Shown one piece after another: positions 1-10,171 of a DNA stretch of 64,000 bases. Numbering within the stretch: the first letter of the stretch is position 1; the number at the start of each line of letters is the position of its first letter. Location: assembly GCF_904849725.1 (NCBI RefSeq), contig NC_058522.1:194012968-194076967 (forward strand), read 5' to 3'. The DNA comes from Hordeum vulgare subsp. vulgare (taxonomy: Eukaryota; Streptophyta; Magnoliopsida; Poales; Poaceae). The notes beneath the pieces are model-generated. The model did no database searches. It had not been told where the DNA came from and saw nothing but the letters and a program-made list of their open reading frames with translations. The translations under genes and the position numbers were made by a program.

Positions 1-839
1 TCATTCCGTTGCAGCGTGTGGTAGTTTGTGTTGGACTAGTTGGAGCACCCATGCAGGGTTAGATCTTTCGGAAAGCCATGCCCGTGGTTATGTGGCAACG
101 TGGAAACTTTGTTTAACATCCGGTTCTAGATAACTTGAAGTAAGCTTAACTAAAAACTTGCCAACTGAGTGTGTAACCGTGACTATCTCTTTCGTGAGCC
201 CCTTCTCCGATCGAGGACAAGTTTGGGTTATGTCTGACGTAGGTAGGTGTTCAGGATCATTCATTTGATCATCAGTAGTTCACGTCCGCTATGCGTATAT
301 CATCCCCCTCTTTATTATTGTACTCATCAGTTAGCCACCAAATAAATGCTTAGTCGCTTGCTGCAGCCTCACCACTTAACCATACCTCACCCAGTAAGCT
401 TTGCTAGTCTTGATACCTTTGGAAATGAGATTGCTGAGTCCGTGTGGGTCACAGATTACTACAACACCAGTTGCAGGTACATGTATGGAGTTACTTTGAC
501 ATGAGCGCGATGATTGTTCATTTGGAGTTTCTTCTTCTTCTCCTTTGTCGATCTAGGATGGGTTCCAGGCTGGCAGCCTGGGATAGCCAGGATGGACGTC
601 ATTCTTTACCGTTTGTTTTGGTCCGTAGTCGGACCGTGATCTTCTTCATGATGATTGTATGTATTGTACTGATGTGACTCTGATGTAGCTTGTGGCGAGT
701 GTAAGGCAACTTCATATACTCATCTTTTCAGTACATGTACTTGTAACTATATCCATTCATGCGAAACCACGAGATGCGCTTCTATCCCTGTCGAGGCCCT
801 CCCACCGAAATAATGATAGGACCGCATCTTGGGCATTAC
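1..839 (+). mobile_element. Right-hand part of an LTR, cut by the window edge
   Basis: The stretch has no long reading frame and looks like a Triticeae gypsy-type LTR: GC-poor, many short frames, ending near GGGCATTAC. At about 839/840 the sequence switches abruptly to transposase coding, which fixes the right edge of the insertion. The left end, the TSD and any internal region lie outside the window, so solo LTR and 3' LTR cannot be told apart. Orientation is inferred from resemblance to LTRs I have seen. I do not assign a family. Confidence 0.5.
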
Positions 840-1419
840 TTCCCGGAAGAGGTCTATCCGGACGAAATGCTCATATACGCCTTAACACATGGTCCGTTGG
901 TCAACCTCGTGACTTATCAATCATATGATATTAGCGGATACACGTTCCACACGGAGGCCAAAGATATAAAGAGTGATAACCAGAACTCAGGGGTGATGAT
1001 GGAAGCCATGACCAAGAGCGCAATTGAAAGAGATCTGGGAGCTTGACTACTCTGGATTGCATAGCGCGATGATGTTCCGTGTCAGATGGGCTAAGAACGT
1101 ACAAAGAGAAAACCGACATTTCACTACCATGTGTATACCCGACTCCGATAGCGGTATCGTCAACACCACCGCCAGAAATGAGCCATCGGTACACGCTAAA
1201 CATGTGACACAATGTTTGTTCATTACCGACCCTAGCAATCCGAGTCGTGTTGTCGTGGGGAGAGGTAAAAGGAGCATCGTTGGAATGGATGGAGTTGCCA
1301 ACGAGGAAGAGTACGACCATTACGATGACCCGATGAGGGAAGATGATGCTGATGATGATGAAACATACGTCAAAAGAAGAATGAAGACTACATTACCTAC
1401 GAAAGATCGTAATCCCTAG
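840..1419 (+). pseudogene. CACTA transposase TNP2, C-terminal part (DUF4216-like)
   Basis: This is the end of the large transposase that cuts and moves CACTA elements. Translation from 840 gives a stretch with the motif SYDISGYTFHTEAKDIKSD followed by QNSGV, typical of the DUF4216 region of plant En/Spm transposases. After a frame change near 1020-1030 it continues with EIWELDYSG and FRVRWAK, then RGKRSIVG and an acidic Asp-rich tail ending at a stop at 1417-1419. The N-terminal catalytic part is missing, because an LTR is inserted immediately upstream and the rest is off the window. The frameshift makes this a relic. ORF2 of the same element follows on the same strand. Domain identification is from remembered motifs. 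Confidence 0.75.
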
Positions 1420-1614
1420 AAAAGGAAAAGTCACGGCCATGGGCTCAAACTGACAAACTATCATAATTTGTGTGTATCTATTTCGTATACCGTACTTAAC
1501 ACCGTTAGCAGTCGAATGCTATAACATATACACTAATTATTATCTGGAGGGTACGATGTTATTGCTCCAACAGACCAAACCCTAGCTATACCCGTGCTAC
1601 AACTTATACAAATT

Positions 1615-1761
1615 CAAATGAAAGATAAGAAAAAGAAAAATGCAAATGAAAGATAAAGAAAAAAAAGGAAAAAATGCAAATGAAAGATCAGAAAAAGAGA
1701 AATGAAAATGATAGATAAGAAATAGAAATAAAAAAAAGAAAGACAAGAAATAGATAAAAAA
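1615..1761. repeat. A-rich tandem repeat, about 28-35 bp unit
   Basis: Three to four degenerate copies of a unit like CAAATGAAAGATAAGAAAAA follow one another, each opening with AAATGAAAGAT or AAATGATAGAT. The block lies in the CACTA intergenic segment between the ORF1 stop and the terminal-like repeats. It looks like slippage expansion. No function is assigned. Confidence 0.7.
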
Positions 1762-1768
1762 ACTTATC

Positions 1769-1930
1769 AGTAGCGCTTTTCGGGAGAACAAGTGCTACAG
1801 CTAACTCGCCACATAATTTTAAAGTAAAAAAAGTTACGAGTAGCGCTTGTTCGCTCGCGCAGCGCTATAGCTAACTTAGTTTTAGTGCTTTTTCTAGACA
1901 CACGCTATAGCTAAGTTGGCTATAGTCCTG
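1769..1930. repeat. CACTA subterminal-like repeats between ORF1 and ORF2
   Basis: Three related units start at 1769, 1839 and 1884. Each opens with AGTAGCGCTT or AGTGCTTTTT and closes with GCTACAGCTAACT or GCTATAGCTAA. The ends of each unit are partly complementary, so each can fold on itself. They resemble the units at the right end of the element (62219-62326: AGTAGC...GCTACTGCTAA). On the minus strand from 1887 the sequence starts CACTAAAACTAAGTTAGC, close to the terminus-like CACTACAACTAACTTTTAGC read leftward from 62326. They could be transposase-binding repeats acting as an internal regulatory block, or the buried end of a second CACTA copy. Confidence 0.55.
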
Positions 1931-1959
1931 TCCAGCGCTCCCCACTCCTTCCTCTATCT

Positions 1960-2325
1960 CTCACTCTCTTGATCCCAAGCCGTGCTACCCGCCGCCGACG
2001 CCGCACACGCGCTCAACCCCGACCCCGACGTCGGTCGTCCTCCTCTACACCGGCCCCCGACGCCGACCCCATCCCGCCTCTCTGCCTCGGCCACACCGAC
2101 ACCGACCCCGACCCGACCCTCTGCCTCGGCGACCCCAACGCCGACTCCCTCTGCTTCGGCCACCCTAACACCGGTAGACCCCCTCAACCCCGACCCGGAC
2201 ACCGACGCCGTCCCTCTGCCCCGGCGACCCTGACCCCAACCCCGAGGTGCATCACCCTCTCTTCCCTCCCTCTTCTCTTGTGTCACATTACTGTGCCTCC
2301 GGGAAGCTCGCGTCCCACGGAGGAG
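1960..2325 (+). other. GC-rich leader-like segment with putative 5' splice site
   Basis: A C-rich, CCGACC-type low-complexity segment follows the subterminal-like repeats and ends in GAG|GTAAGA at 2323-2331, a good match to a 5' splice site. A pyrimidine-rich TTTGTCCAG (about 2648-2656) could be the acceptor. This would fit a non-coding first exon for the downstream CACTA ORF2. Open frames here come from the simple repeat and are not called genes. Confidence 0.35.
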
Positions 2326-3171
2326 GTAAGAAAACTAGCCCCCACATCATTGTCGTGTTCGCAAGCCCGAATCCTGCATCCCTAATTGAATTTCTGTCTA
2401 GGGTTTTTGATTTTGTGCCAAAATACGGGGGAGGTCCATATGCAGGGGAGCTAAGATTCAGTGGCTGAGGAGAGAATTTCTTTTTGGTGTGCGTTGTTTT
2501 CTCTTTCTCGGAGCCGAATTCATCTCCGCTTTGTTGTGAAATGAAGAAAAAGAATCGAATTCAGGACCTATTCTTTTGGTGGCAGGGTCTAAACTATTGA
2601 TGAAAGTGGCACGTTTTTTGAAGTAGCTCTATTCATCGCCCGTTTTGTTTGTCCAGGTTTGCTTGTAATTCAAAAGTGACGAGTGTTTGAAAAAGTCCCT
2701 AGTAGAGTTTTACCACACTCCTGTGTTTTCGGTTCTAATTCTTTGTTCAGTTTATCATGTCCACATCTGAATGTTAGAGGAATTCGGTAGCAGGCCTTGT
2801 TACAGAAATTTCTTTTATTGTAGGATAGTATATTAAACTTTGTAGATCAAAGAGAATATTGTTGTGCTGCTATAGACGGTTACAACCCAACACATCTCAA
2901 GCCAAAAAAAATTGTTGTGTTGTTGTTGTTGTGCCGGACTTTGGTTGTTTGGAGGGAAACTTTGTCTGAGTAACCTATGTTTTGCCGAAAATGTTGATTC
3001 ATTTCCATCCCGGCAAATTTCAGGCAATCTATATGTGCACTTTCTAGCATAGGTCGTGCCAAATTTTTCCGTGAATTTGGGCATGACTTGTGCTAGAAAG
3101 TTGGACATATTATTCACTTTATTATATAAGGCTCGATAATTAAACGACTACAACATTGAACCCTAGGAAAC
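2326..3171 (+). other. Intron-like/non-coding CACTA segment before ORF2
   Basis: AT-rich sequence without a credible reading frame, lying between the putative donor at 2326 and the first ATG of ORF2 at 3172. A (TTG)n run sits near 2911-2930. I see no inserted element with recognisable ends. Confidence 0.4.
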
Positions 3172-3894
3172 ATGTCGACCGCCAATGATGAGGCCGGAGG
3201 TTCTCACACATAAGAAGGACGAGCACCCGCCTACCTCGACTTTCTAGCGGATCAGTGAAACAAGGGTGTCAGGACCCCCTTCTCATGACGGACAATGACG
3301 ATGGTGGCGCTGGCATCGACACTGATGCCACCAACACCAACATCGAGAAGGGCCCTGATGATGTTGCTAATGACAACACGAAAGGTGGGACATCCCAATA
3401 TAGTGAAGGAAAAAGGCAAAGAGGGAACGACGCCCAAATGAGCTCGGCACCGGAAGACTGGTGGTCATGGCGGTGCACGTCGGTGAGTTTGAGCCACTAG
3501 AACCATGGGAAGTGGCAGGCTGTTACGACAACCAACTAGCATGCATCCTACGGGATACCGCTAACATCAACACCACAAAAATACGGAAGAACGAACATTT
3601 ATGGCAGCTGCTCCTAACTAGGTTGCAAGCAAGATTCCTTTTCCCAAGTCGGAATGACGATGTGGACCCATGGAAAGATGGTGCCATGAAAAAATTCAAC
3701 AACAAAACCCTAGGGAAGTTCAGCAATGCATTGAGTGCTTGGAAAACTATGGTAAAAAGGCGATTGATGTAAACCATGAAGCCTACGCCGAGATTGTTGT
3801 AGACAATTCGACCATTACATTAGAGGACTTTGAAAAGTTCAAGCAGACTTCTAATGAAGAAGCTTCCAAGGCGAGGTCGAAGAGTGGCAAGCGG
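3172..3894 (+). pseudogene. CACTA ORF2, N-terminal part (plant transposase-like)
   Basis: The frame opens at the ATG at 3172 but meets a TAA at 3211-3213, and the coding sense then moves between frames, so this is a relic. Recognisable stretches are LWQLLLTRLQARF, KFSNALSAWKTMVKR and DFEKFKQTSNEEASKARS. They match the pattern of the accessory protein of grass CACTA elements (Transposase_24/Ptta-like), thought to bind transposon DNA and help the TNP2 transposase. The frame is cut at 3894 by a solo LTR. Taking out 3895-5361 plus one 5-bp target copy rejoins the frame just before the next conserved block at 5382, apart from one in-frame TAG. I am fairly sure of the family and less sure of the start. 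Confidence 0.6.
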
Positions 3895-5361
3895 CGATAA
3901 CCCACAATTGTAGGGGATCACAACAGTCTTCGCGGGTAAGATAACCCAATTTATTGATTCGATACAAGGGGAGCCAAAGAATATTTATAAGCTTTAACAG
4001 TTGAGTTGTCAATTCAACCACACCTGAAAGATCCTTGTTTGGCAACGAAATATTAGTAGTAACGGTGATATGGAAGTGATGGTGGAAACGAAAATAATAG
4101 TGGCAAAGCACTGGAAGTAAAACATCGAAAGTAAAGCAACTTGTGATCAGCAGGATTAAAACACTATAGGCTAGGGAGATGGATGGTTGGTCATGGATGA
4201 GAGATATCATGTATTTCACTTGGGGCAAGGCATATAGAAAAGTAACGATCATCTAGGCATATATAAAACATTAGGCATGTATCCCGAGGTAGTCGTGCGT
4301 GCTTGCAATAAGAACTTGCATAACATCTTTCTTGTACCATCCCGCTATCAGCGGGGCCAAAAGGAACTTATGGATATTAAGGTGCTCATGTCAAAGAGCA
4401 CTGGAACAAAGCATTAACAATCAATGGATACATGGAATCCTAAACTATAGTCTATCCCCTTTGGTGTCCCAAGCTGTCACCATTGGGATTGCCGGTTCCG
4501 GACTATAATAGGTGCATACTACTCATAGGTAGGATCAAGAACACAAATATATTCATGAAAACATAAGGTATTCAAATCTGAAATCATGGCACTCGGGCCC
4601 AAAGTAACAAGCATTAAGAGTAATAAGTAGTAGCAAAGATGATAAACACCATAGTAGATGATATGCAACATGCCCCCAACAATCCGACGAACTATAACAT
4701 GATCTAACTCATCCAATCCCTACTGTCCCCTTCACCTACAAAAGGGAATTACTCACACATGATGGGGGAAGCCATGGGATGATGATGGAGTGGTGATGGT
4801 GATGACGATGGCGATTCACCACTCCATCATCATCCCATGGCTTCCCCCATCATGTGTGAGTAATTCCCTAATGTTTGATATATGGCGACGATTTCCCCTC
4901 TCCGGAGGCCAAAACAGCCTCCAGATTAGCTCCCGTGAAGAAGAACCGAGGGTGGCGGCGGCTCCGCGTCGAGAACTTGTAAAACGACTTCTGTTCTGGG
5001 ATTTCTGCGTCACGGCTAAAAATAGGAGCCAAAGTAGGGCACCAGAGGGGGTGGGCCCCACCCAGGCGGCCTCCCGGCGTGGCCAGGTGCCAGGCCGCGC
5101 CCACCGGTCGCCTGGGGGCCTTGTGGCTCCCCTGTGGCCCATCTTCTGGCCCATGGTTCCTCCCGGTACGTGGATTTTCTCTATTTTTATGGGAATTTTC
5201 CGGGACATCTAAATATCCATTTTCCTGCGCACAAGAAAACCATACAAACAGCTCTGCTGAAAACAACGCTAGTCCAGGTTAGTTCCATTCAAATCATGCA
5301 AGAATGAGCCCAAAACAATAGCAAAAGTGTTTGGAAAAGTTGATACGTTTGAGACATATCA
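3895..5361 (-). mobile_element. Solo LTR, Athila-like (TGATACG...) type
   Basis: Read on the minus strand the segment begins TGATATGTCTCAAACGTATC and ends ACAATTGTGGGTTATCG, the start and end typical of Triticeae Athila-type LTRs. The last base is C on the + strand where T is expected, so the terminal CA has decayed to CG. No internal domain, PBS or PPT is attached, so this is a solo LTR left by recombination. Flanking pentamers AGCGG (3890-3894) and AGAAA (5362-5366) match at only two bases, but removing one of them restores the CACTA ORF2 frame. The several small frames inside are LTR noise. Confidence 0.7.
4743..4869. repeat. Perfect 54-bp inverted repeat, 19-bp spacer
   Basis: Arms 4743-4796 and 4816-4869 are exact reverse complements over all 54 bases. 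They start AGGGAATTACTCACACATGA and end GGAGTGGTGA, with a 19-bp spacer rich in GATG. The structure lies in the middle of the solo LTR. RNA from either strand would form a long perfect hairpin. Confidence 0.95.
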
Positions 5362-7372
5362 AGAAACTGTAGGCAAATAACATGGGGAACCACTGCCTTG
5401 GAAGTCGTGGTTACACGAAAAAGAGGCCCGTGTGGGCTAAGGAGGATGCGAAACCTGAACGTCTTGGGATCCAAGACCCCTTGCTTGAGTTCACTGACCA
5501 GCAGAAGCACGACTTGATCAGGGCACGATTCTCATGGGACCCCAAAATATATATATTTTCACTTCCGAGACAACTAGGAAATTCATGAGATTAATGGTAA
5601 TTATACTTTTACAACCTTATATATTAGTTTCTAATCAAGGAAGTCTACTACATTCTAGTCACATTCATAAATGATTCACGCTCCATTTTGCATAGAGAGC
5701 AACTCAATATTGCGACCGAAAGCGACTCATTGACTCAGTCGTCGGTGAAGTACAAGTGGGACACTCCTTTCAACCAGGCCATGAACATAATGATGGGACA
5801 CACGTTGGGCCAATGACTATAATATGGCCGTGTGCACGACACCGGAGACAACACCATGTGGAAGTACTATTATCACGAGGACCGTGAGGCCAAAAGACAC
5901 ATAAAGAAGTATAGTCAAGTGACTATCGACGAGAAGGTGGCGTGGGCTATAGAGAAAACAAGAGCGGATACCAAAGCTGAGGCAATCCGGGGAGCGGTAG
6001 CTGCGTGCAAAAATGATATGGAAGTTGCCTTTACAAGCTTAATTCCAAGTGTGGTTAGGTGATGCAACAAAATCCAAACACAGCACCAACTGATTTTCCC
6101 GTGCCCAGCTTCACGAGGAGAAACTCAATGAACACCGCACCAACACATGTACCTTCTATGGAAACCGCACCCGCACCTACTACAACACCTGCTCCCGCAC
6201 CCAGATCTCAGAGCAGGCCTAGCTCCATGCGTGGCTTGAATATTGGACCGTCGACATTGGCTGAGCTCAATACCATCACGGTAAATACGCGTCGCACCCT
6301 CATCAACACAACTAATTAATTAATCTTCAGTTCCTATTCTTTTTGGATCTCTGAGTCCGCACACGTACATGTGTTGGTAGGCCGATTCCACTTAGTGCAC
6401 CCTCCTTTACCACATGAAGGGCGGGTTGGTGGATGTGGGGAAGGGTACTATAGTGAAGCCCAAGAATCGATTGTTCCACCATCGACAGATGCATGATAAT
6501 GCCTTAAGGGTCTCCATGGCGAGTGTGAAAGCGGGCTACGAGGTTTTTCCTCGTCCCATACAAACCGGTGGAGAGGATGACGAGACGCCCGCGCAACTTT
6601 GCCAATGCAAACATTGACCGATCCTATGTCCGAAGAATCTTCTTCTTGTCGAGGTGGCCAGGAGCACACCAACGGGACCTTAGGAAGGTATGACCACAAC
6701 CCCACCTACACAACTACAACCATTGTCTGTGGTGCTAGGTGATATCGAGAGACACGAGGAAGGAGGGCTAACCATTCCGATGGATGATAACATCGATCCC
6801 ATGGAAGAGGATATGGACCATGACATGGAGGAGGATGACCCTCTCCACTCTATCAATACTGCCTTTGACAACAAAGTAACGACGAGTCAACCATACGAAT
6901 ATGAGATGCATGGTGTACCAGAGCCGAAACGTCCTTGGGAGTGCAAGAAGTCTTTGTTCATGCAATCCTCGCATGACACGCCTCTAGATGCCGGTTCCAC
7001 CCAAGCTCAACTAATTATTAGCCAGAGTCGTTCAATGTTGAGCCCCACAACACTAGGGCGGTGCTCAGGGAGGGTGTGATAGACCCACCAGCACCCGAGC
7101 CCACCAATAAGAAGCAAAGGAATTGACCAGCGAAAAAATTCAATAAAGTTGCAAATGTTGCTTCTAGCAGCCATCCGCCTACGCAGACCAGGGTTGACAA
7201 TGTACCATTGAAACATGCACCATTAATCCATGTCACTCGAAAGCGAATGATACCGGCAGATGCGCTAGCTGCCATAACATGGGATCTTAGGAGACTCGAT
7301 GACCATGTGCTGCCGACAAAGAGAAGCCTCCTCGCCTCGGATTATCCATGATAGCCACTTTATACGGTTCAT
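5362..7372 (+). pseudogene. CACTA ORF2, middle part
   Basis: Continuation of ORF2 after the solo LTR. In order: GNHCLGSRGYTKKRPVWAKE near 5385-5445, the conserved Ptta/Transposase_24 block; an AT-rich stretch around 5545-5690 that may be an intron; KYKWDTPFNQAMNIM; a basic, helical part WKYYYHEDREAKRHIKK (5860-5910); a Pro/Thr/Ala/Ser-rich linker (6060-6250); KGGLVDVGKGTIVKPKNR (6415-6470); and an acidic segment MEEDMDHDMEEDD (about 6800-6840). Several frame changes and stops make it non-coding now. It ends at 7372, where an LTR element with exact 5-bp duplication TTCAT is inserted, and resumes at 14861. Function is inferred from family resemblance only. Confidence 0.6.
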
Positions 7373-8900
7373 TGATACGTCTTCGTCGTATCTATAATTT
7401 TTGATTGTTTCATGCCAATATTCTACAACTTTCATATAGTTTGGCAACTTTTTATACTATTTTTGGGACTAACATATTGATCCAGTGCCCAGTGTGAGTT
7501 CCTGTTTGTTGCATGTTTTTTGTTTTGCCGAAAATCCATATCAAACAAAGTCCAAATGGTATAAAAGCTTACAGAGATTTTCTTTGGAATCTATGTGTAT
7601 TTTGGGAAGTGGAATCAATATAAGGCGGTGCCCGAGGGGCCCACAAGACAGAGGGGCGCGTCTTGGGGGGTAGGGCACGCCAGGCTGTCTTGTGGCCGCC
7701 CCGTAAGGCGGTTGGTGCCCTTCTTTCGCCGCAAGAAAGATAATATCTGGATAAAAATCGTGTTAAACTTTCATCCCAATCGGAGTTACCGACCTCCAAG
7801 AATATAAGAAACGGTGAAACGCCAGAATTTGGAAGGCAGGAAAACACAGAAATAGAAAGAAATAGAGAGAGAGAGAACCAATCTCGGAGGGGCTCTCGCC
7901 CCTCCACCACCATGGAGGCCAAAGACCACAGGGCAAACCCTTCTCCCATCTAGGAGGGAGGCCAAGGAATAATAATAAGGAGGGGGGTCTCCCACATGGG
8001 ACCGGAATGCCGCCGGGGCCATCATCGTGACGGCGATCTACACCAACAACTTCGCTGCCGTCATCGCCAACTCTCTCCCCCTGTATGCATCGGTTGAACA
8101 CCTCTTCTCACCGCTGTAATATCTACTTAAACATGGTGCTCAACGCTATATTTTTAGTTCCCAATGATGTATGTCTATCCTATGGTGTTTGAGTAGATCT
8201 GTTTTGTGCTATGGGTTGATTGATGACCATGATTGGTTTGAGTTGCATGTTTTATTATTGGTGCTCTCCTATGGTGCTCTCTGTGTCACGCAAGCATGAG
8301 GGATCCCCGCTGTAGGGTGTTGTAATGTGTTCATTATTTGCCTATGGTGGTTTGCTTGAGTGACAGAAGCATAAACCCGAGTCGGTGGGTTGTTGCAATA
8401 GGTAGTAAAAAAGGATTTGATACCTTGTAATGCTATGTTGGGTTTTACCTTAATGATCTTTACTAGTTGTGGATTCTTGCTAGAGTTCCAAGCATAAGTG
8501 CATATGATCCAAGTAGATAAAGTATGTTAGCTTATGCCTCTCCCTCATATAAAATTGCAATAATGATTACCGGTCTAGTTATCCATTGCCTAGGGACAAA
8601 TAACCTTTTTGTGACAAAAAGATATCTACTTAGACCAACTTAGTTGTTTCTTTATCTTAGCTGCCACTAGTTTTTATTTACGTGTTTTTGTTTTCTTGCA
8701 AACCTATCTTATCATGCCTACAAAGTATTTATTGTTTGATACTTGTTCTAGGTAAAGCGAACGTTAAGCGTGTGAAGAGTTGTATCGATGGTCGCTAGAA
8801 CTTGAGGGAATATTTGTTCTACCTTTAGCTCCTCGTTGGGTTCGACACTCTTACTTATAGAAAAAGGCTACAATTGGTTCCCTATACTTGTGGGTTATCA
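7373..8900 (+). repeat. 5' LTR of the 7373-14855 element
   Basis: Begins TGATACGTCTTCGTCGTATC and ends CTTGTGGGTTATCA; pairs with 13333-14855. The minus-strand frames in 7569-8101 recur in the other LTR and are not genes. Confidence 0.9.
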
Positions 8901-8911
8901 AGACCTTTTTC

Positions 8912-8929
8912 TAGCGACGTTGCTGGGGA
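8912..8929 (+). other. Degenerate tRNA-Asp primer-binding site
   Basis: TAGCGACGTTGCTGGGGA lies 11 bp after the 5' LTR. It differs at three positions from TGGCGCCGTTGCCGGGGA, the complement of the plant tRNA-Asp 3' end including CCA. The intact version is present at 41784 in the Athila-clade element. Confidence 0.75.
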
Positions 8930-9022
8930 GCAATATGGTGTGGTGAATATTCTCGTGTGTGCTTGTTTGTTTTATCACTAAGTAGATTTTAGTTGTTGTT
9001 AGGTTGTTTTCTATCTTTAGAT

Positions 9023-10171
9023 ATGGGTAGGAAATGCAAAATTCCAAAAAAATAGGTGTAATTGCTACTCCAAAAGTTGAGGAACCACTAGTGTTCCGTA
9101 CCACCGAAGAATATTACTTGGGTCATCTTTGATCCATTTGTGCTCGTGCTAAAACCCCAACTAGCTTAGTTGAGGCAAATCATTAAATGAGCATGCTTAT
9201 TATGTGCGACACCGCTTATCTCAAAAAGGGAAACTTTTATGGCACCATATTAATACTTTGCAATGCTATGCTTGGAATTTATGCGAAATTTATGATTTTA
9301 CTTGTTGTTCTGAAGACCCTAAAAAACACCTTCCCTATCAATGTGAGTTTAAGGATAATGGAATCGTATCTTCTTATGCCAAGGATGTTTATCATTACTA
9401 TGATATTGAGCAAACTGAAGAATTTATTGCTTTTAAGGGTGCATATGAAATTGCTTCTTTGATTGAAAAGTATGATGGTACTCTTTACAAATCTGAAAGT
9501 TTTGCCATGCTTAAATATTGCTATGAAAACTATGCTTCTAATGCTTATATTAAGGCATATATTGAGGACTCCCCCGCTGTCCAAGAGGAGACTAGTGTTT
9601 TGCAGGAATCTATAGAAGAAGAAATTGATGATAGTGTGAGCTCATTGGATGAAAAAGATGAGGAGGAGAGCGAAGAACAAAAGGAGGAATAGCGGATTAG
9701 CTAACGTGCTCACCTTCTAATGAGAGTAAATCTTCAACTCATACATTGTTTAATTTCCCTTCGTGCTTACCGGAGGATGAAAGATATGATAATTGCTATG
9801 ATCCTTTAGATTCCTTTGAAATATCCCTTTTTGATGAACTTGATGCTTGCTATGCTTGTGGCCATGATGCCAATATGAATGATGATTATGGAGACAAACT
9901 AGCTATAGTTCCTTATGTTAAGAATGAAATGTTTGCTATTGCACCCATATATGATAGTCCTATTATCTTTTTGAATTCTCCCAACTACACGATATTGGAG
10001 AAGTTTGCACTTATTAAGGATTATATAGTTACACATGATGATTTTGATAGATATAATATGCATGTGATTGCTGCTCCTACTTGCAATTATTGCGAGAGAG
10101 GAACTACATCTCCGCCTCTCTATGTTTCCAATACGATAAAACTTCAAGAAATTGTTTATACTATGCATTGA
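9023..10171 (+). pseudogene. Orphan ORF of the non-autonomous Athila-like family, decayed
   Basis: An ATG at 9023 opens a basic start (MGRKCKIPKK) that runs into a stop; the sense continues in other frames. Clear pieces are a 163-codon frame at 9204-9692, with an acidic Glu/Asp/Ser-rich end, and a 142-codon frame at 9746-10171 (starts MFNFPSCLPEDER, ends KLQEIVYTMH). The second piece contains Cys pairs (CYACGHD, CNYCERG) that could be metal-binding. No gag, protease, RT or integrase motif is visible. The ORF occupies the gag position, directly after the PBS. I believe similar sequence recurs in related elements, which would suggest a family-specific protein, but I cannot name a function. Confidence 0.5.

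Noticed and set aside
1969..2385. Pro/Ser/Ala-rich open frames on both strands
   Set aside because: They come from a C-rich CCGACC-type simple repeat that is open in several frames; there is no conserved motif.
4790..5266. Overlapping frames of 130-140 codons on both strands
   Set aside because: They lie inside the solo LTR and the perfect inverted repeat; openness on both strands follows from low stop density in GC-rich LTR sequence.
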